This document shows positions 35,979 through 45,167 of a stretch of 64,000 nucleotides of DNA, in pieces. This DNA is from Ottelia alismoides (taxonomy: Eukaryota; Streptophyta; Magnoliopsida; Alismatales; Hydrocharitaceae). A program made the position numbers and the translations under genes. The notes below the pieces were generated by a model, which searched no databases, was not told the DNA's origin, and saw only the letters and a program-made list of their open reading frames with translations. Position 1 is the first letter of the stretch. Every line of letters begins with the position of its first letter. The DNA lies in NCBI GenBank assembly GCA_037367405.1, contig JAZKJV010010546.1, positions 1 through 64,000 on the forward strand. Direction: 5' to 3'.

Positions 35979-36537
35979 CGCGGTCGAGATGCGAGAGCGC
36001 GAGAGCACGCCAGTAGAGCGCGTCGGAATCGGTTTGTTTTTCCAGCGCCTGGTCGGCTTCGCGCGGGCGTCCGGCCCGCACTAGGAAGCGCCCATAGGCC
36101 ACCGGCGGAGCTCCTTGCGCGACAGCGGCGCGATAGAGCCGCTCGGCCTCGGCGAGCTCTCCCAAGGCTTCATGGCATTCCGCCTGCGCGGTGAGGGAGC
36201 GCGGCTGCCCGCCGTCGAGGCGCAGCAGCGGGAGGGCTTCCCGGTAGCGGTCGGCCGCGTACAGCGCGCGGCCCGCGTAGTAGCAGGCGTCCGCGAGCTG
36301 CCGGTCGAGCCGGCAGGCTTTTTCGAAGGGCGCGCTGGCGCCCCGATAATCCTGGAGCGACGCGCGGGCCACGCCGACGGCCTTCCAGTAGGTGGCGTTC
36401 CGGGGGGCGAGGGCGGCCGCCTGCTCGAGCGCGGGGATGGCTTCGGCGGCTTTACCGGCCTCGAAGAGCTCCACGCCGCGGCGGTGCAGGGTAGCCGCGT
36501 CGGCGGCCACGAGCGCGGCCATCAGCAGGAAAGGCAC
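35887..36537 (-). CDS. tetratricopeptide repeat protein, exported
   Basis: A 216-residue protein with a short hydrophobic leader (MPFLLMAALVAADA) and about five TPR units (residues 17-190), for example GVELFEAGKAAEAIPALEQA, GRALYAADRYREALPLL and YRAAVAQGAPPVAYGRFLVR. Such proteins are scaffolds. The start is GTG 36537. It converges on the CRTAC1 gene and their 3' ends overlap by 92 bases. CRTAC1 and TPR proteins are often neighbours in this phylum, so a functional link is possible but not shown. Confidence 0.78.
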   Translation of the reverse strand: MPFLLMAALVAADAATLHRRGVELFEAGKAAEAIPALEQAAALAPRNATYWKAVGVARASLQDYRGASAPFEKACRLDRQLADACYYAGRALYAADRYREALPLLRLDGGQPRSLTAQAECHEALGELAEAERLYRAAVAQGAPPVAYGRFLVRAGRPREADQALEKQTDSDALYWRALALSHLDRVSEAVALLEQSRHPAADMLRKRLSARLPPR

Positions 36538-36583
36538 TCTTCGAGCATATCTCGCGTACCTGCGTAGTGCCGCTCATGAAGCT

Positions 36584-37237
36584 CTATCGCCGCCGGCGGG
36601 CGACCAGGGCTACGCCCACCGACAGCAGGAGCCAAGTGGAGGGCTCCGGCACGGTGGTGACCTGGAAGTGGAAGCTGTCGTTACCGAAACCGGAACTGGC
36701 GACGACGGGCGTTTGCGTGGCCAACTGCCAGTAGAAGGAGGCATCGCTGGACGAGCCCACAGCCTGCGGCGCGATGAAGTGCTCCAGGGCCAGCAACGGC
36801 GTACCGACTGAAGTGTTGCTCTGCACGCCGACCAGCCAGACCATGTCCTGGGCCATCGTGAGCCCGCCGAGGTCCCACGTTACGACGGTTCCCGCGATGC
36901 CGGAGGTGAGAATCGTCACAGTGGCATCGAAGGAGCCCAGGAGACTCAGCGGTCCGCTGGCGCTGTAAAGGTACAGCCGAAGGATGCCGGAAAAGTCGTC
37001 GCCCAGGTTGTAGATCGAGGTTCTGGCTTCACCACCGATCAGCCCGTTGCTGGTGTCGAGTTGAATCTGATCGCCCAGCAGGTCGATCGCCAGGCCGCTG
37101 GTCGGATCGGGCGTGCTGTTGGGCCCGAACGTCGTGACGGCCAGGCCCGGATCCGGCGTGAGCGTGTTGTCGTAGGCGAGCGTGGCGCCGTAGGAAGAGC
37201 AGAGGACAGTAAGAGAGAGGAGGATCAGGCGAAGCAT
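36584..37237 (-). CDS. PEP-CTERM sorting-domain protein
   Basis: A 217-residue exported protein: signal peptide (MLRLILLSLTVLCSSYG), a beta-sandwich-like middle (ALAYDNTLTPDPGLAVTTFG, SIYNLGDDFSGILRLYLYSA) and a C-terminal PEP-CTERM signal made of VPEPSTW, a membrane segment (LLLSVGVALVA) and RRRR. PEP-CTERM proteins are processed by exosortase and exported to the surface, commonly in exopolysaccharide-making bacteria. No exosortase gene lies in the window. It follows the large FG-GAP protein by 30 bases on the same strand and may share its transcript. Confidence 0.85.
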   Translation of the reverse strand: MLRLILLSLTVLCSSYGATLAYDNTLTPDPGLAVTTFGPNSTPDPTSGLAIDLLGDQIQLDTSNGLIGGEARTSIYNLGDDFSGILRLYLYSASGPLSLLGSFDATVTILTSGIAGTVVTWDLGGLTMAQDMVWLVGVQSNTSVGTPLLALEHFIAPQAVGSSSDASFYWQLATQTPVVASSGFGNDSFHFQVTTVPEPSTWLLLSVGVALVARRRR

Positions 37238-37267
37238 GAGTGGCTTTCTCGGTTGTTGAGTATTGAA

Positions 37268-40135
37268 TCAGGGGACGTTCGTGCCGGAAGTAACCTTCGG
37301 CGTGTAAGTCAGAGGCGTGGTGGGCGTGGGCCGCGTGAACTCGAGCGTCACCTGCGCCGTGTTGCCGCTGAAAGTCAGCGGGACGTATGGACTGCCCACC
37401 GGGAGGATGCAAGTGGACAGGCCCTGCGCCACCGGACTGGCCAAGCCGATGCCGGCGCTCAGGTTCGTCAGCACCAGGCGCGGATTGGTGAGCGCCGTCG
37501 CCGTGGTGATGGTGACGATCTGACGCCAGCGGTTGGTGGTCCGGAGGAACTGGAGCGGACCCGGCGTGATGGTGACGGGCTGCACCGTGGGGTTGAACGT
37601 CGCCGTCACCGTTTGCGGCGCCGACATCGTCACCGGGCTGGCCGGGGAGAAACCGGCGAAACATTGGCCGGTGGGCGTGAGCGTCACCTGCGTGCCCGCG
37701 GCGTAGAAGCCATCGCCGGAGGAGGGCGAGGCGGCCACAGTGCCCGCTCCGGCCGGGCTCACCACGGTGGTGAGCAGGTGCTGCGTCTGGAACGTAGCGG
37801 TGTAAGTGGTGTTCACGGCCGGCACGGTGAAGGTGCGGGCCGGGTTGGTGGAGGTGTCTTCCCATTGGCTGAAGACGTAGCGCGTGCCGGGCGCGCCGAG
37901 CTGCGGCGTGCCGAAGGTGAGGTTGCAGCTCTGGCCGGAAGTGCCGGGGAGCACCGTGGGCGAGGTCAGGCCGGAGCCACCCAGGCAGCCCTGGCCAGAG
38001 GCGTTGAACAGCAGTCCGGAGGGCGTGGAGTTGATGGTGAGGTTGACCGTATCGGGAGCAAAGATGTAGGCCGCGCCGGAAACGTTCGCCCCCTCGTTGG
38101 GCGTGCTGTTGACGCCGGTGGTGGAGCTGGCTTCCCCAGGGGCACCCACCGCCACCGTGTCGTCGCTGGCGGCTACCGACCGGCCGAATTGGTCTCCCGA
38201 CCCGGTGTTGGAGGCCTTCAGGTAGGCCTGCTGGCTCCAGGTGCTGCCGCTCCGCACGAAGACGTAGGCCGCGCCGGACTCGCCAGCCCCCTCGTTGGGC
38301 GTGCTGTTGATGCCGGTGGTGGAGCTGTCTTCCTGATTTGCGCCCACCACCACCGTGTCGCCGCTGGCGGCTACCGAATAGCCGAAAAAGTCGAACGCAC
38401 CGGTGTTGGAGGCCTTCAGGTAGGCCTGCTGGCTCCAGGTGCTGCCGCTGCGCACGAAGACGTAGGCCGCGCCGGAAGCGCTTGCCCCCTCGTTGGGCGT
38501 GCTGTTGACGCCGGTGGTGGAGCTGGCTTCCCCAATGGCGCCCACTACCACCGTGTCGCCGCTGGCGGCTACCGAATAGCCGAATTGGTCGTCCACACCG
38601 GTATTCGAGGCCTTCAGGTAGGCCTGCTGGCTCCAGGTGCCGCCGCTGCGCACGAAGACGTAGGCCGCGCCGGAAAAGCTCGCCCCCTCGTTGGGCGAGC
38701 TGTTGACGCCGCTGGTGGAACTGTCTTCCCCACGGGCGCCCACCACCACCGTATCGCCGCTGGCGGCTACCGATATGCCGAATAGGTCGTTCGCCCCGGT
38801 GTTGGAGGCCTTCAGGTAGGTCTGCTGGCTCCAGGTGCTCCCGCTGCGCACGAAGACGTAGGCCGCGCCGGAATTGGGTGCCCCCTCGTCAGGCGTGCTG
38901 TTGGCGCCGGTGGTGGAGCTGGCTTCAAAAGGGGCCCCCACCACCACCGTGTCGCCGCTGGCGGCTACGGATGTGCCGAATTGGTCGAACACACCGGTGT
39001 TGGAGGCCTTCAGGTAGGCCTGCTGGCTCCAGGTGCTGCCGCTGCGCACGAAGACGTAGGCCGCGCCGGAAGCGCTTGCCCCCTCGTTGGGCGTGCTGTT
39101 GACGCCGGTGGTGGAGCTGCCTTCCACAGGGGCGCCCACCACCACCGTGTCGCCGCTGGCGGCGACCGACCGGCCGAAATCGTCACTCACACCGGTGTTG
39201 GAGGCCTTCAGGTAGGCCTGCTGGCTCCAGGTGCTGCCGCTGCGCACGAAGACGTAGGCCGCGCCGGACTCGCCAGCCCCCTCGTTGGGCGTGGTGTTGA
39301 CGCCGGTGGTGGAGCTGTCTTCCCCAGGGGCGCCCACTACCACCGTGTCGCCGCTGGCGGCGACCGAAACGCCGAAGGCGTCGAACGCATCGGTGTTCGA
39401 CGCCTTCACATAGGCCTGCTGGGCGAGCGGGTCCACGGTGAGCGGATACTGCGCCGCCGCGTCCTCAATGGCGATGCGAAGGTGATCACGCGAAGCCTCA
39501 AAGCGCGCCGGCACGCGACGCCCGCGGGCGTCCACCACGGTCAACGCCGAGTAGCGCATGCGCGGCGTGCGGGCGTCATCCACGAACACGGCCTGATCGC
39601 CGGAGATTTGAGCGCGCAACCCGCCCCGCACTGCCAGCGTCAACACCATCGCGCCGGCGCCTGCCGGCCGCTCCCGCAGCGTGAAGCCGTGTTCCAGGCC
39701 CCGCGTGTCGTTGACGAACCATTCGGTCAGCGCCGGGCCGTAGTGGTAGCTGAAGCGATCCACTTTGGCCGTCGCCTGGCCGGCGCTCACCCGGATCTCC
39801 TGGCCCGCGCGGCCGTAACTTTCCAGCTCCAGGCCCCAGGCGAAGTTGCCTTCCTTCGGCTTCACCGTGAAGCCCCGGCCGTCGAACGTCGCCAGCCACT
39901 GCTGCTCCCACGCGCGCGCCACGTGGACCGGCTTACCGCCCTCCGTGGCGGGGAAGAAGGCGTGCCGGTGGCGCTGGTACTCGGCCTTGATCTGCCCCCA
40001 GTCCACCACGTTGATGCCGGGCGGCAGCTTTACCGCGTCCCCCGTCGGAGGCTTCAACACCGCGCCAGTGGCGCTTTCGATCGACCACGTCAGGACGGCC
40101 ACACTGATCAGGTTCCGGGCCAAACGGTTCATCAT
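37268..40135 (-). CDS. exported seven-repeat FG-GAP/integrin-like propeller protein
   Basis: A 955-residue surface or secreted protein. After the leader (LARNLISVAVLTWSIESATG) come about 220 residues with a beta-rich N-terminal domain. Then come seven near-identical 66-residue repeats (about 238-693) of the form QQAYLKASNT, FG.SVAASGDTVVVGA, SSTTGVNSTPNEGA and SGAAYVFVRSG, i.e. a seven-bladed FG-GAP propeller. The C-terminal part has Ig-like and bacterial-repeat segments (TRYVFSQWEDTSTNPARTFT, GAGTVAASPSSGDGFYAAG) and a final beta-sandwich. Likely an extracellular adhesion or binding protein. No sorting signal is seen at its C-terminus. Confidence 0.85.
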   Translation of the reverse strand: MMNRLARNLISVAVLTWSIESATGAVLKPPTGDAVKLPPGINVVDWGQIKAEYQRHRHAFFPATEGGKPVHVARAWEQQWLATFDGRGFTVKPKEGNFAWGLELESYGRAGQEIRVSAGQATAKVDRFSYHYGPALTEWFVNDTRGLEHGFTLRERPAGAGAMVLTLAVRGGLRAQISGDQAVFVDDARTPRMRYSALTVVDARGRRVPARFEASRDHLRIAIEDAAAQYPLTVDPLAQQAYVKASNTDAFDAFGVSVAASGDTVVVGAPGEDSSTTGVNTTPNEGAGESGAAYVFVRSGSTWSQQAYLKASNTGVSDDFGRSVAASGDTVVVGAPVEGSSTTGVNSTPNEGASASGAAYVFVRSGSTWSQQAYLKASNTGVFDQFGTSVAASGDTVVVGAPFEASSTTGANSTPDEGAPNSGAAYVFVRSGSTWSQQTYLKASNTGANDLFGISVAASGDTVVVGARGEDSSTSGVNSSPNEGASFSGAAYVFVRSGGTWSQQAYLKASNTGVDDQFGYSVAASGDTVVVGAIGEASSTTGVNSTPNEGASASGAAYVFVRSGSTWSQQAYLKASNTGAFDFFGYSVAASGDTVVVGANQEDSSTTGINSTPNEGAGESGAAYVFVRSGSTWSQQAYLKASNTGSGDQFGRSVAASDDTVAVGAPGEASSTTGVNSTPNEGANVSGAAYIFAPDTVNLTINSTPSGLLFNASGQGCLGGSGLTSPTVLPGTSGQSCNLTFGTPQLGAPGTRYVFSQWEDTSTNPARTFTVPAVNTTYTATFQTQHLLTTVVSPAGAGTVAASPSSGDGFYAAGTQVTLTPTGQCFAGFSPASPVTMSAPQTVTATFNPTVQPVTITPGPLQFLRTTNRWRQIVTITTATALTNPRLVLTNLSAGIGLASPVAQGLSTCILPVGSPYVPLTFSGNTAQVTLEFTRPTPTTPLTYTPKVTSGTNVP
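38058..39424 (-). repeat. seven tandem 198-bp coding repeats
   Basis: The motif CTGGCTCCAG recurs at exact 198-base intervals (for example 38231 and 38429). Units differ by scattered changes, mostly in the codons after KASNT and before TTG. The high DNA identity shows recent duplication or homogenisation by gene conversion. Confidence 0.9.
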
Positions 40136-40222
40136 CGGTCACTCCAATTCGGCTGAAGGTAAGGAGAGGCGCATCACGGGCCTGCGCCGCAACTTGGGCA
40201 GCAGCTTAGGTCTAAGCCGCTT

Positions 40223-40277
40223 GTACTAGGCACCTTGCCACAGGGTGTACGGTTTGTACTAGAGACTTTAGTACTAG
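40223..40277. promoter_or_regulatory. three GTACTAG motifs upstream of the propeller gene
   Basis: GTACTAG occurs at 40223-40229, 40256-40262 and 40271-40277, 90-140 bases before the start of the minus-strand propeller gene. The region 40136-40342 otherwise holds no gene. The motif copies have the same orientation, with spacings of 33 and 15 bases. Possible operator array; no known factor assigned. Confidence 0.3.
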
Positions 40278-40342
40278 GAAAAACGTACCTCTCCGCTAGT
40301 CCTTACCTGCACAGTCAGCACGATGGAGGCAAGAATCCCAGA

Positions 40343-40785
40343 ATGGGCCTTCACCGCCGCATCGGACTCACGACAGCCTTTGCGATCGACCGGAGCGCTG
40401 GCCGAAAGCACGACGTCGCCCGCGACCTGGTGCGGCGCCTTTGGGAGACCCGGCACGGCTGCCTCAGCCTCCAGGTGCTTCAGGAACTCTTCGTCACCGC
40501 CACTCGCAAACTCGGCCCGCCCCCGAAGACGCGGCGCGCCAGATCGATCGCCTGGGGCTCTGGACCATTCATCGGCCGGGCCATCAGGACGTGATTCAGG
40601 CCCTCGAGCAACACCGCAGCGCGTCCCTCTCGTTTTGGGCTGCGCTGGAGGTGCGAAGCGCCAGCGTGCTCGGCTGCGGCGTCCTTTGCTGGGAGGAACC
40701 CCTTCCGCTGACCTCTCGCCCGCCCCCCGCAGCCCTCAGTTCATCTTTTTTATCAGAATATCTCCATTGTTTTCAATCTGGATAG
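40343..40785 (+). pseudogene. PIN-domain protein, frameshifted and missing active-site residues
   Basis: PIN-domain RNase remnant. The first frame has RSAGRKHDVARDLVRRLW and CLSLQVLQELFVTATRKLG. A shift near 40515-40525, in a C-rich run, leads to EDAARQIDRLGLWTIHRPGH and the C-terminal SFWAALEVRSASVLGCGVL. Where family members have SFWDALI, the catalytic aspartate is alanine here, and the N-terminal DTN segment is unrecognisable. No antitoxin gene is adjacent. It is a decayed toxin copy. Confidence 0.65.
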
Positions 40786-40944
40786 CCGGGATTCACCCGA
40801 GTGCGGCAATCTCGTCTGCTACCTTGATGACAGGAGTGGGAATGCGTCTCCTGGCCGCCAATCGCGAGGAAGAGGCACCCGGGAAAAACGTTGTATTGCG
40901 AAACAAACCTGAGAACTCCAACGAAACAAAGGACCACCACCCCC

Positions 40945-41271
40945 ATGATCACCATCGACGACCTGACCACCCCGACCGAGAACATCGCCAACTGGGTGGA
41001 AGACCACCGCCCGGCCCCAGCCAGCCCGGCCCATGAAGCGCCCGCTCCCACCGCGCCGGACAACCACCTCATCATCCACTTCGCCGTCGACCCCTACGAG
41101 TTCATGAAAACCGTCATCGAAGCCATTCACCCCTTCGAGGACGCCTTCCACGCCGTCAACGCCGCGCTCCGCCGATGGCGCACTCTCTACTGTCCTCCCA
41201 CCCCGTCGCCTCCTGAACCGGCCCGCCCCGGTTGCCGGGCGACGCCGCAAAAAAAGAATGGCGGCACCTGA
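40945..41271 (+). CDS. hypothetical protein
   Basis: A 108-residue frame from ATG 40945 (MITIDDLTTPTENIANWVED), with a proline/alanine-rich linker, a folded-looking middle (NHLIIHFAVDPYEFMKTVIE, FEDAFHAVNAALRRW) and a proline-rich basic tail. I do not recognise it. No strong ribosome binding site is seen; GGA lies about 14 bases upstream. Its stop codon falls in the loop of the hairpin that terminates the convergent protease gene, which leaves its 3' end uncertain. Composition of the middle segment favours a real gene, weakly. Confidence 0.4.
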   Translation: MITIDDLTTPTENIANWVEDHRPAPASPAHEAPAPTAPDNHLIIHFAVDPYEFMKTVIEAIHPFEDAFHAVNAALRRWRTLYCPPTPSPPEPARPGCRATPQKKNGGT

Positions 41272-41281
41272 TGGTGCCGCC
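41247..41281 (-). terminator. intrinsic terminator of the M16 protease gene
   Basis: On the minus strand GGCGGCACC (41281-41273) pairs with GGTGCCGCC (41268-41260) around a four-base loop, followed by ATTC and a run of seven T (complement of the A-tract ending at 41255). It begins 14 bases after the protease stop. Nine perfect G/C-rich pairs plus a T-run make a strong terminator. Confidence 0.85.
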
Positions 41282-41294
41282 AGCGGGAGAGGCT

Positions 41295-44012
41295 TTACTG
41301 CTCGAGCCCGGCCTTCTTCAGATCGCCCGCGATGAAGTAGGAGAACTTCGCCGGGTCGATGGCCTGGCGGAACGCCTGGCTCACTTCGTCGGCCGTGAGG
41401 GCGTCCACCTTCTTCTCCAGCGCGGCATCCCAGGCCAGCGTGCGGCCCCAGTACTCGTTCGTCGACAGGCTGCCCAGCAGGCCCATGTCCTGCGCGCGGT
41501 TCTGCGAACGGCTTTGCAGCCACTGCCGTTTGGCGTTGGCGACTTCCTCGGCCGTAAAGCCATCCTTCACCGCGCGCGCCAGCTCTTCGCGGAAAGCCGC
41601 TTCGAGCTTGGCGAGATTCTCGGGCGAGACAATGGCCTGCGCCATCAGGCGAGCGCCCTCGCCGCCGGTGGGCACCATCAGGAACGCGCTGGCGCCGTAG
41701 CTCCAGCCTTCCTTCTTGCGCATGCGCTGATACAGGCGCGATTCACTGCCCTGGCCAAAGACATAGTTGCCGATGGCGACGGCCGCGTAGGCGGGGTCGT
41801 CTTCCTTCAGGGCGAAGCGCGTGCCGGCGGTGAACATGGCGTTGGCCTTGTCGGGCGTGTCGAAGTTCTTCGCCACCGCCGCCGCGCCACGGAAAGCTTC
41901 GTCACTGCGGACGTGCGGCCGCGCGGCGGTCCACTGGCCGAATTCGGCGGCGAGCACCTTCTCGATGGCGGCGCTGTCGAAGTCGCCCACGAGGGTGATG
42001 ACGGCGCCTTTGCCCGCGCCGAAGAAGTCGCGGTGGTAGGCCTTCACGCCATCGAGCGTCACCTTCTTGAGCGCCGCGATAGTGTCGTCGACGAGCGGGA
42101 CGGCGCGGCGGTCGCCAAGTTCGTAAGGCGCCAGGTGGTTCATCAGGTGGCTGCTCGCGATCGCCTCGGGCTGCGTGCGGCCCTGCTCGACGCCGGCGAG
42201 GAAGCGCGCTTTCAGCGTGTCGAACTCTTTCTCCTCGAGCTTCGGCGACTTCATGATCTCCGCGGCCAGTTGGAGGACGGCGGCCACTTCGCCGCGCGTG
42301 GTTTCGAAGTTGGCGGCGCCGAAGCTGGCCGCGCCACTCATGGTGAGGCGGGCCTGACGGCGGGAAAGTTCATCGGCGATCTGCTGGCCGGTGTGCGCGG
42401 CGGAGCCCCGCATCAAAAGCTGCCACGTGAACGCCGCGGTTTCCGATTGGCCGAAGAGCTGCTTGTCGTCACCGGCGCGCAGCGTGATGCGGCCGATCAC
42501 CTTCTCGCCGCGGGTCTTCTTTTCGAGCAGCACCAGCCGGGTGCCGTTGGCGAGCGTCACGCGGCGGGCACGCTTCTCGACGTTCTCCGGCGTGGGGTTG
42601 AACTCTTCGCCGGCGGCGACGACGGCCGTGCCGCGATAGTTCTCCACCATGGCGCGGATGTCGGGCGTGGCCGGGATCTCGGCGCGCTCCACCTTGTCGA
42701 CGGGCTGGAAGATGCCGACGGTGCGGTTGTCGGGCTTCAGGTAATGCTTGGCCACGCGCGCCACATCGGCGGGCGTCACCTTGGCGACGTTGTCGCGCGA
42801 AAGGAACAGCAGCCGCCAATCGCCGGAAGCGGCGGCTTCGCTGATGATCAGGGCGATCAACTGGGAGTCGTTGAAGGCGCGGGTCATTTGGGCCTTCAGC
42901 GCGGCCTTGGCGCGGTCCACCTCCTCGGCGGTGGGCGGCTCGGCGGCCAGCTTGTCGAGCGTCTCGAAGAGCGTGCGCCGCGCGGGCTCGAGCGGCAGAT
43001 CCTTCTTCACGGAGAGGAAGTACATCAGGAGGCCGGGGTCGGCGCCGGTGAGCTCGTTCTGCGCGGCGAAGGTGGCGAGCTTGGTTTCCACCAGCGCCTT
43101 GTAGAGACGCCCGCCGGGCTGATGCGTGAGCACGTGGCCCAGCACTTCGACGGCGGCCAGATCCGGATGCGCCGCGGCGGGCACGTGGTAGGCGGCGATG
43201 AGCGTGTGCGCGTCGCCGCTGCGGCGCACTGTGACGGTGCGCTCGCCGTCCTGCGTGGGCTCGGTGGTCCAGGCGGGTTCGAGCTTGCGCTCCGGCTTGG
43301 GCAGCGGACCGAAAGCGCTCGCGACCAGCGCGAGCGCCGGGTCGACGTCGAACTTGCCGGCGATGGTGACGACGGCGTTGTCGGGCTGGTAGTAGCGGCG
43401 GTAGAAGGCGCGGAGCCGGTCGACGGGCACATGCTCGATGTCGGAGCGCGCGCCGATGGGCGCGTTTTGATAGTTGTGCCAATCGAAGGCGACGGCCAGG
43501 ACGCGCTTGAAGAGCACGCTGTTGGCGGAGTTCTCGCCCAGCTCATATTCGTTGCGCACCACGGTCATCTCCTTGTCGAATTCGTCCTGCGCGATGCGGG
43601 CGTTCACCATGCGGTCGGCTTCGAGGCGCAGGGCCCATTCGAGGTTGTCGGCCGTGGCGGGGCAGGTTTCGTAGTAGTTGGTGCGGTCGAAACTCGTGGT
43701 GCCGTTATAGCTCGGGCAGCGCTGGGCGATTTCGGCCTTCACGTCCTTGCGGGTGGCCGTGCTCTTGAAGAGCATGTGCTCGAGCAAGTGGGCCATGCCG
43801 GTTTCGCCGTAGTTCTCGTGGCGGGCGCCGACGAGATAGGTGACGTTGACGGTGATCTTGGGGCTGGTGGGGTCGGGGAACAGCAGCACCCGGAGGCCGT
43901 TGTCAAGACGGTATTCGGTGATGCCTTCGACCGCGGCGCCCCGCTGGAGGCCTTTCGGCTGGGCGAGGACACTGGCCGCAAACAGCAAGCTGAGAACGAG
44001 AATCGGTTTCAT
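41295..44012 (-). CDS. M16 family zinc metallopeptidase, two-domain, exported
   Basis: A 905-residue pitrilysin/PqqL-like protease with a signal peptide (MKPILVLSLLFAASVLAQ). The inverted zinc site HLLEH is at residues 75-79, with the third ligand in VVRNEYELGENS about 75 residues downstream. Two M16 modules are present: an active N-terminal one and an inactive C-terminal one (from about 480: RVTLANGTRLVLLEKKT) that completes the clam-shell chamber. The C-terminal half includes the R/Y pair region SRLYQRMRKKEGWSYGASAF. Periplasmic degradation of peptides imported by TonB receptors is a plausible role. Start ATG 44012; terminator follows. Confidence 0.92.
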   Translation of the reverse strand: MKPILVLSLLFAASVLAQPKGLQRGAAVEGITEYRLDNGLRVLLFPDPTSPKITVNVTYLVGARHENYGETGMAHLLEHMLFKSTATRKDVKAEIAQRCPSYNGTTSFDRTNYYETCPATADNLEWALRLEADRMVNARIAQDEFDKEMTVVRNEYELGENSANSVLFKRVLAVAFDWHNYQNAPIGARSDIEHVPVDRLRAFYRRYYQPDNAVVTIAGKFDVDPALALVASAFGPLPKPERKLEPAWTTEPTQDGERTVTVRRSGDAHTLIAAYHVPAAAHPDLAAVEVLGHVLTHQPGGRLYKALVETKLATFAAQNELTGADPGLLMYFLSVKKDLPLEPARRTLFETLDKLAAEPPTAEEVDRAKAALKAQMTRAFNDSQLIALIISEAAASGDWRLLFLSRDNVAKVTPADVARVAKHYLKPDNRTVGIFQPVDKVERAEIPATPDIRAMVENYRGTAVVAAGEEFNPTPENVEKRARRVTLANGTRLVLLEKKTRGEKVIGRITLRAGDDKQLFGQSETAAFTWQLLMRGSAAHTGQQIADELSRRQARLTMSGAASFGAANFETTRGEVAAVLQLAAEIMKSPKLEEKEFDTLKARFLAGVEQGRTQPEAIASSHLMNHLAPYELGDRRAVPLVDDTIAALKKVTLDGVKAYHRDFFGAGKGAVITLVGDFDSAAIEKVLAAEFGQWTAARPHVRSDEAFRGAAAVAKNFDTPDKANAMFTAGTRFALKEDDPAYAAVAIGNYVFGQGSESRLYQRMRKKEGWSYGASAFLMVPTGGEGARLMAQAIVSPENLAKLEAAFREELARAVKDGFTAEEVANAKRQWLQSRSQNRAQDMGLLGSLSTNEYWGRTLAWDAALEKKVDALTADEVSQAFRQAIDPAKFSYFIAGDLKKAGLEQ

Positions 44013-44077
44013 GGTCGGGGTCTCCGGATAGAGTAGCGTTGGCCGCTTCGAGTTGGGGTCATTATAAGATCGATCTG

Positions 44078-45163
44078 ATGCATCGCCGTCAATTCCTTTT
44101 CGCTTCCGGTGCCGTCGCCACCGCCGCCGCACAGGCGCCCGAGCTCGAGTGGCACGACGCGCACGAGTTCCAGATCGAAGGCCTGGGCTTCAAGGACACC
44201 AAGCAGCCGTTCGACCGCTTCCCCGGCCGCGCCGAGGGCGTCGTACCGAAGGCCGTGTGGGACTTGTCGCGCGACCCGAGCGGAGTGCTGGTGCGCTTTC
44301 GCGCGTCGACGCCCTCGCTGCATGCGCGCTGGACGCTGACCCGGCAGAACCTGGCCAGCCCGAACGTGACGGCCATCTGCGCGAGCGGGCTCGATCTCTA
44401 CGCGGTGCCGAAGCCGGGCGTCTTCCAGTGGGCCGGGTTCGGCGCGCCCACGAAGTTCCCGGAGAACACGGCAACCCTGGCTGCCGCTCTGCCGGAGGGC
44501 GAGCGCGAATACCGCATTTATCTGCCGATCCGCAATCCGTTGACGAAGCTCGAGATCGGCGTGCCGAAGGGCGGCAAGCTGAGCGCGGCGGCGCCGCGGC
44601 CCGCGGGCCGGCAGCCGATCGTGTTCTACGGCACGTCGATCACGCATGGCTTTTCGGCGTCGCGCTCCGGCATGACGCATCCGGCGATTCTCGGGCGGCG
44701 GCTGGATCGCGAGATCATCAATCTCGGCTTCTCCGGCAACGGCCGCATGGAGAAGGAGGTGCTGCAATTCGTGGCGGAACTCGATCCGGCCGTCTTCGTG
44801 CTGGACTGCCTGCCGAACATGAACGCCACGCAGATCCGCGAGCGGGTGGAGCCGGGCGTGCTGCAACTGCGAAAGGCCCGGCCGCGCACGCCGATCCTCT
44901 TGGTGGAGGATCGCAACTACGCGGACAATCCGATGAACGTGAAGCGCCAGGCGGGCAACGATGCCAATCACGCCGCGCTGCGCGAGGTGCACGCGAAGCT
45001 GAAGCGGGCGGGCGTCACCGACCTCGTCTATCTGCCCGGCGCCAAGCTGCTGGGCGCGGACCGGGAGGACACGGTCGACGGGTCGCACCCGAATGACCTG
45101 GGCTTCCAGCGGCAGGCGGACGCGTTCGAGCCGATTCTGCGGTCGCTGCTGGAGCAGGACTAA
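44078..45163 (+). CDS. SGNH/GDSL-type esterase, Tat-type leader
   Basis: A 361-residue exported esterase. The leader MHRRQFLFASGAVATAAAQ has twin arginines. Residues about 20-175 form a beta-rich accessory domain typical of two-domain SGNH hydrolases. The catalytic domain follows: VFYGTSITHGFSASR (block I serine in GTSIT), NLGFSGNGRME (block II glycine and asparagine region), VLDCLPNM (block III) and DGSHPNDLGFQ with the Asp-x-x-His dyad. Likely deacetylates or deacylates a polysaccharide or lipid. It diverges from the M16 protease (66 bases apart) and its stop lies four bases from the convergent receptor's stop. Confidence 0.88.
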   Translation: MHRRQFLFASGAVATAAAQAPELEWHDAHEFQIEGLGFKDTKQPFDRFPGRAEGVVPKAVWDLSRDPSGVLVRFRASTPSLHARWTLTRQNLASPNVTAICASGLDLYAVPKPGVFQWAGFGAPTKFPENTATLAAALPEGEREYRIYLPIRNPLTKLEIGVPKGGKLSAAAPRPAGRQPIVFYGTSITHGFSASRSGMTHPAILGRRLDREIINLGFSGNGRMEKEVLQFVAELDPAVFVLDCLPNMNATQIRERVEPGVLQLRKARPRTPILLVEDRNYADNPMNVKRQAGNDANHAALREVHAKLKRAGVTDLVYLPGAKLLGADREDTVDGSHPNDLGFQRQADAFEPILRSLLEQD

Positions 45164-45167
45164 CTAC

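Noticed and set aside
38058..39424. CRISPR array suggested by regular spacing
   Set aside because: The period is 198 bases with no distinct spacers and the frame is open throughout; it encodes propeller blades.
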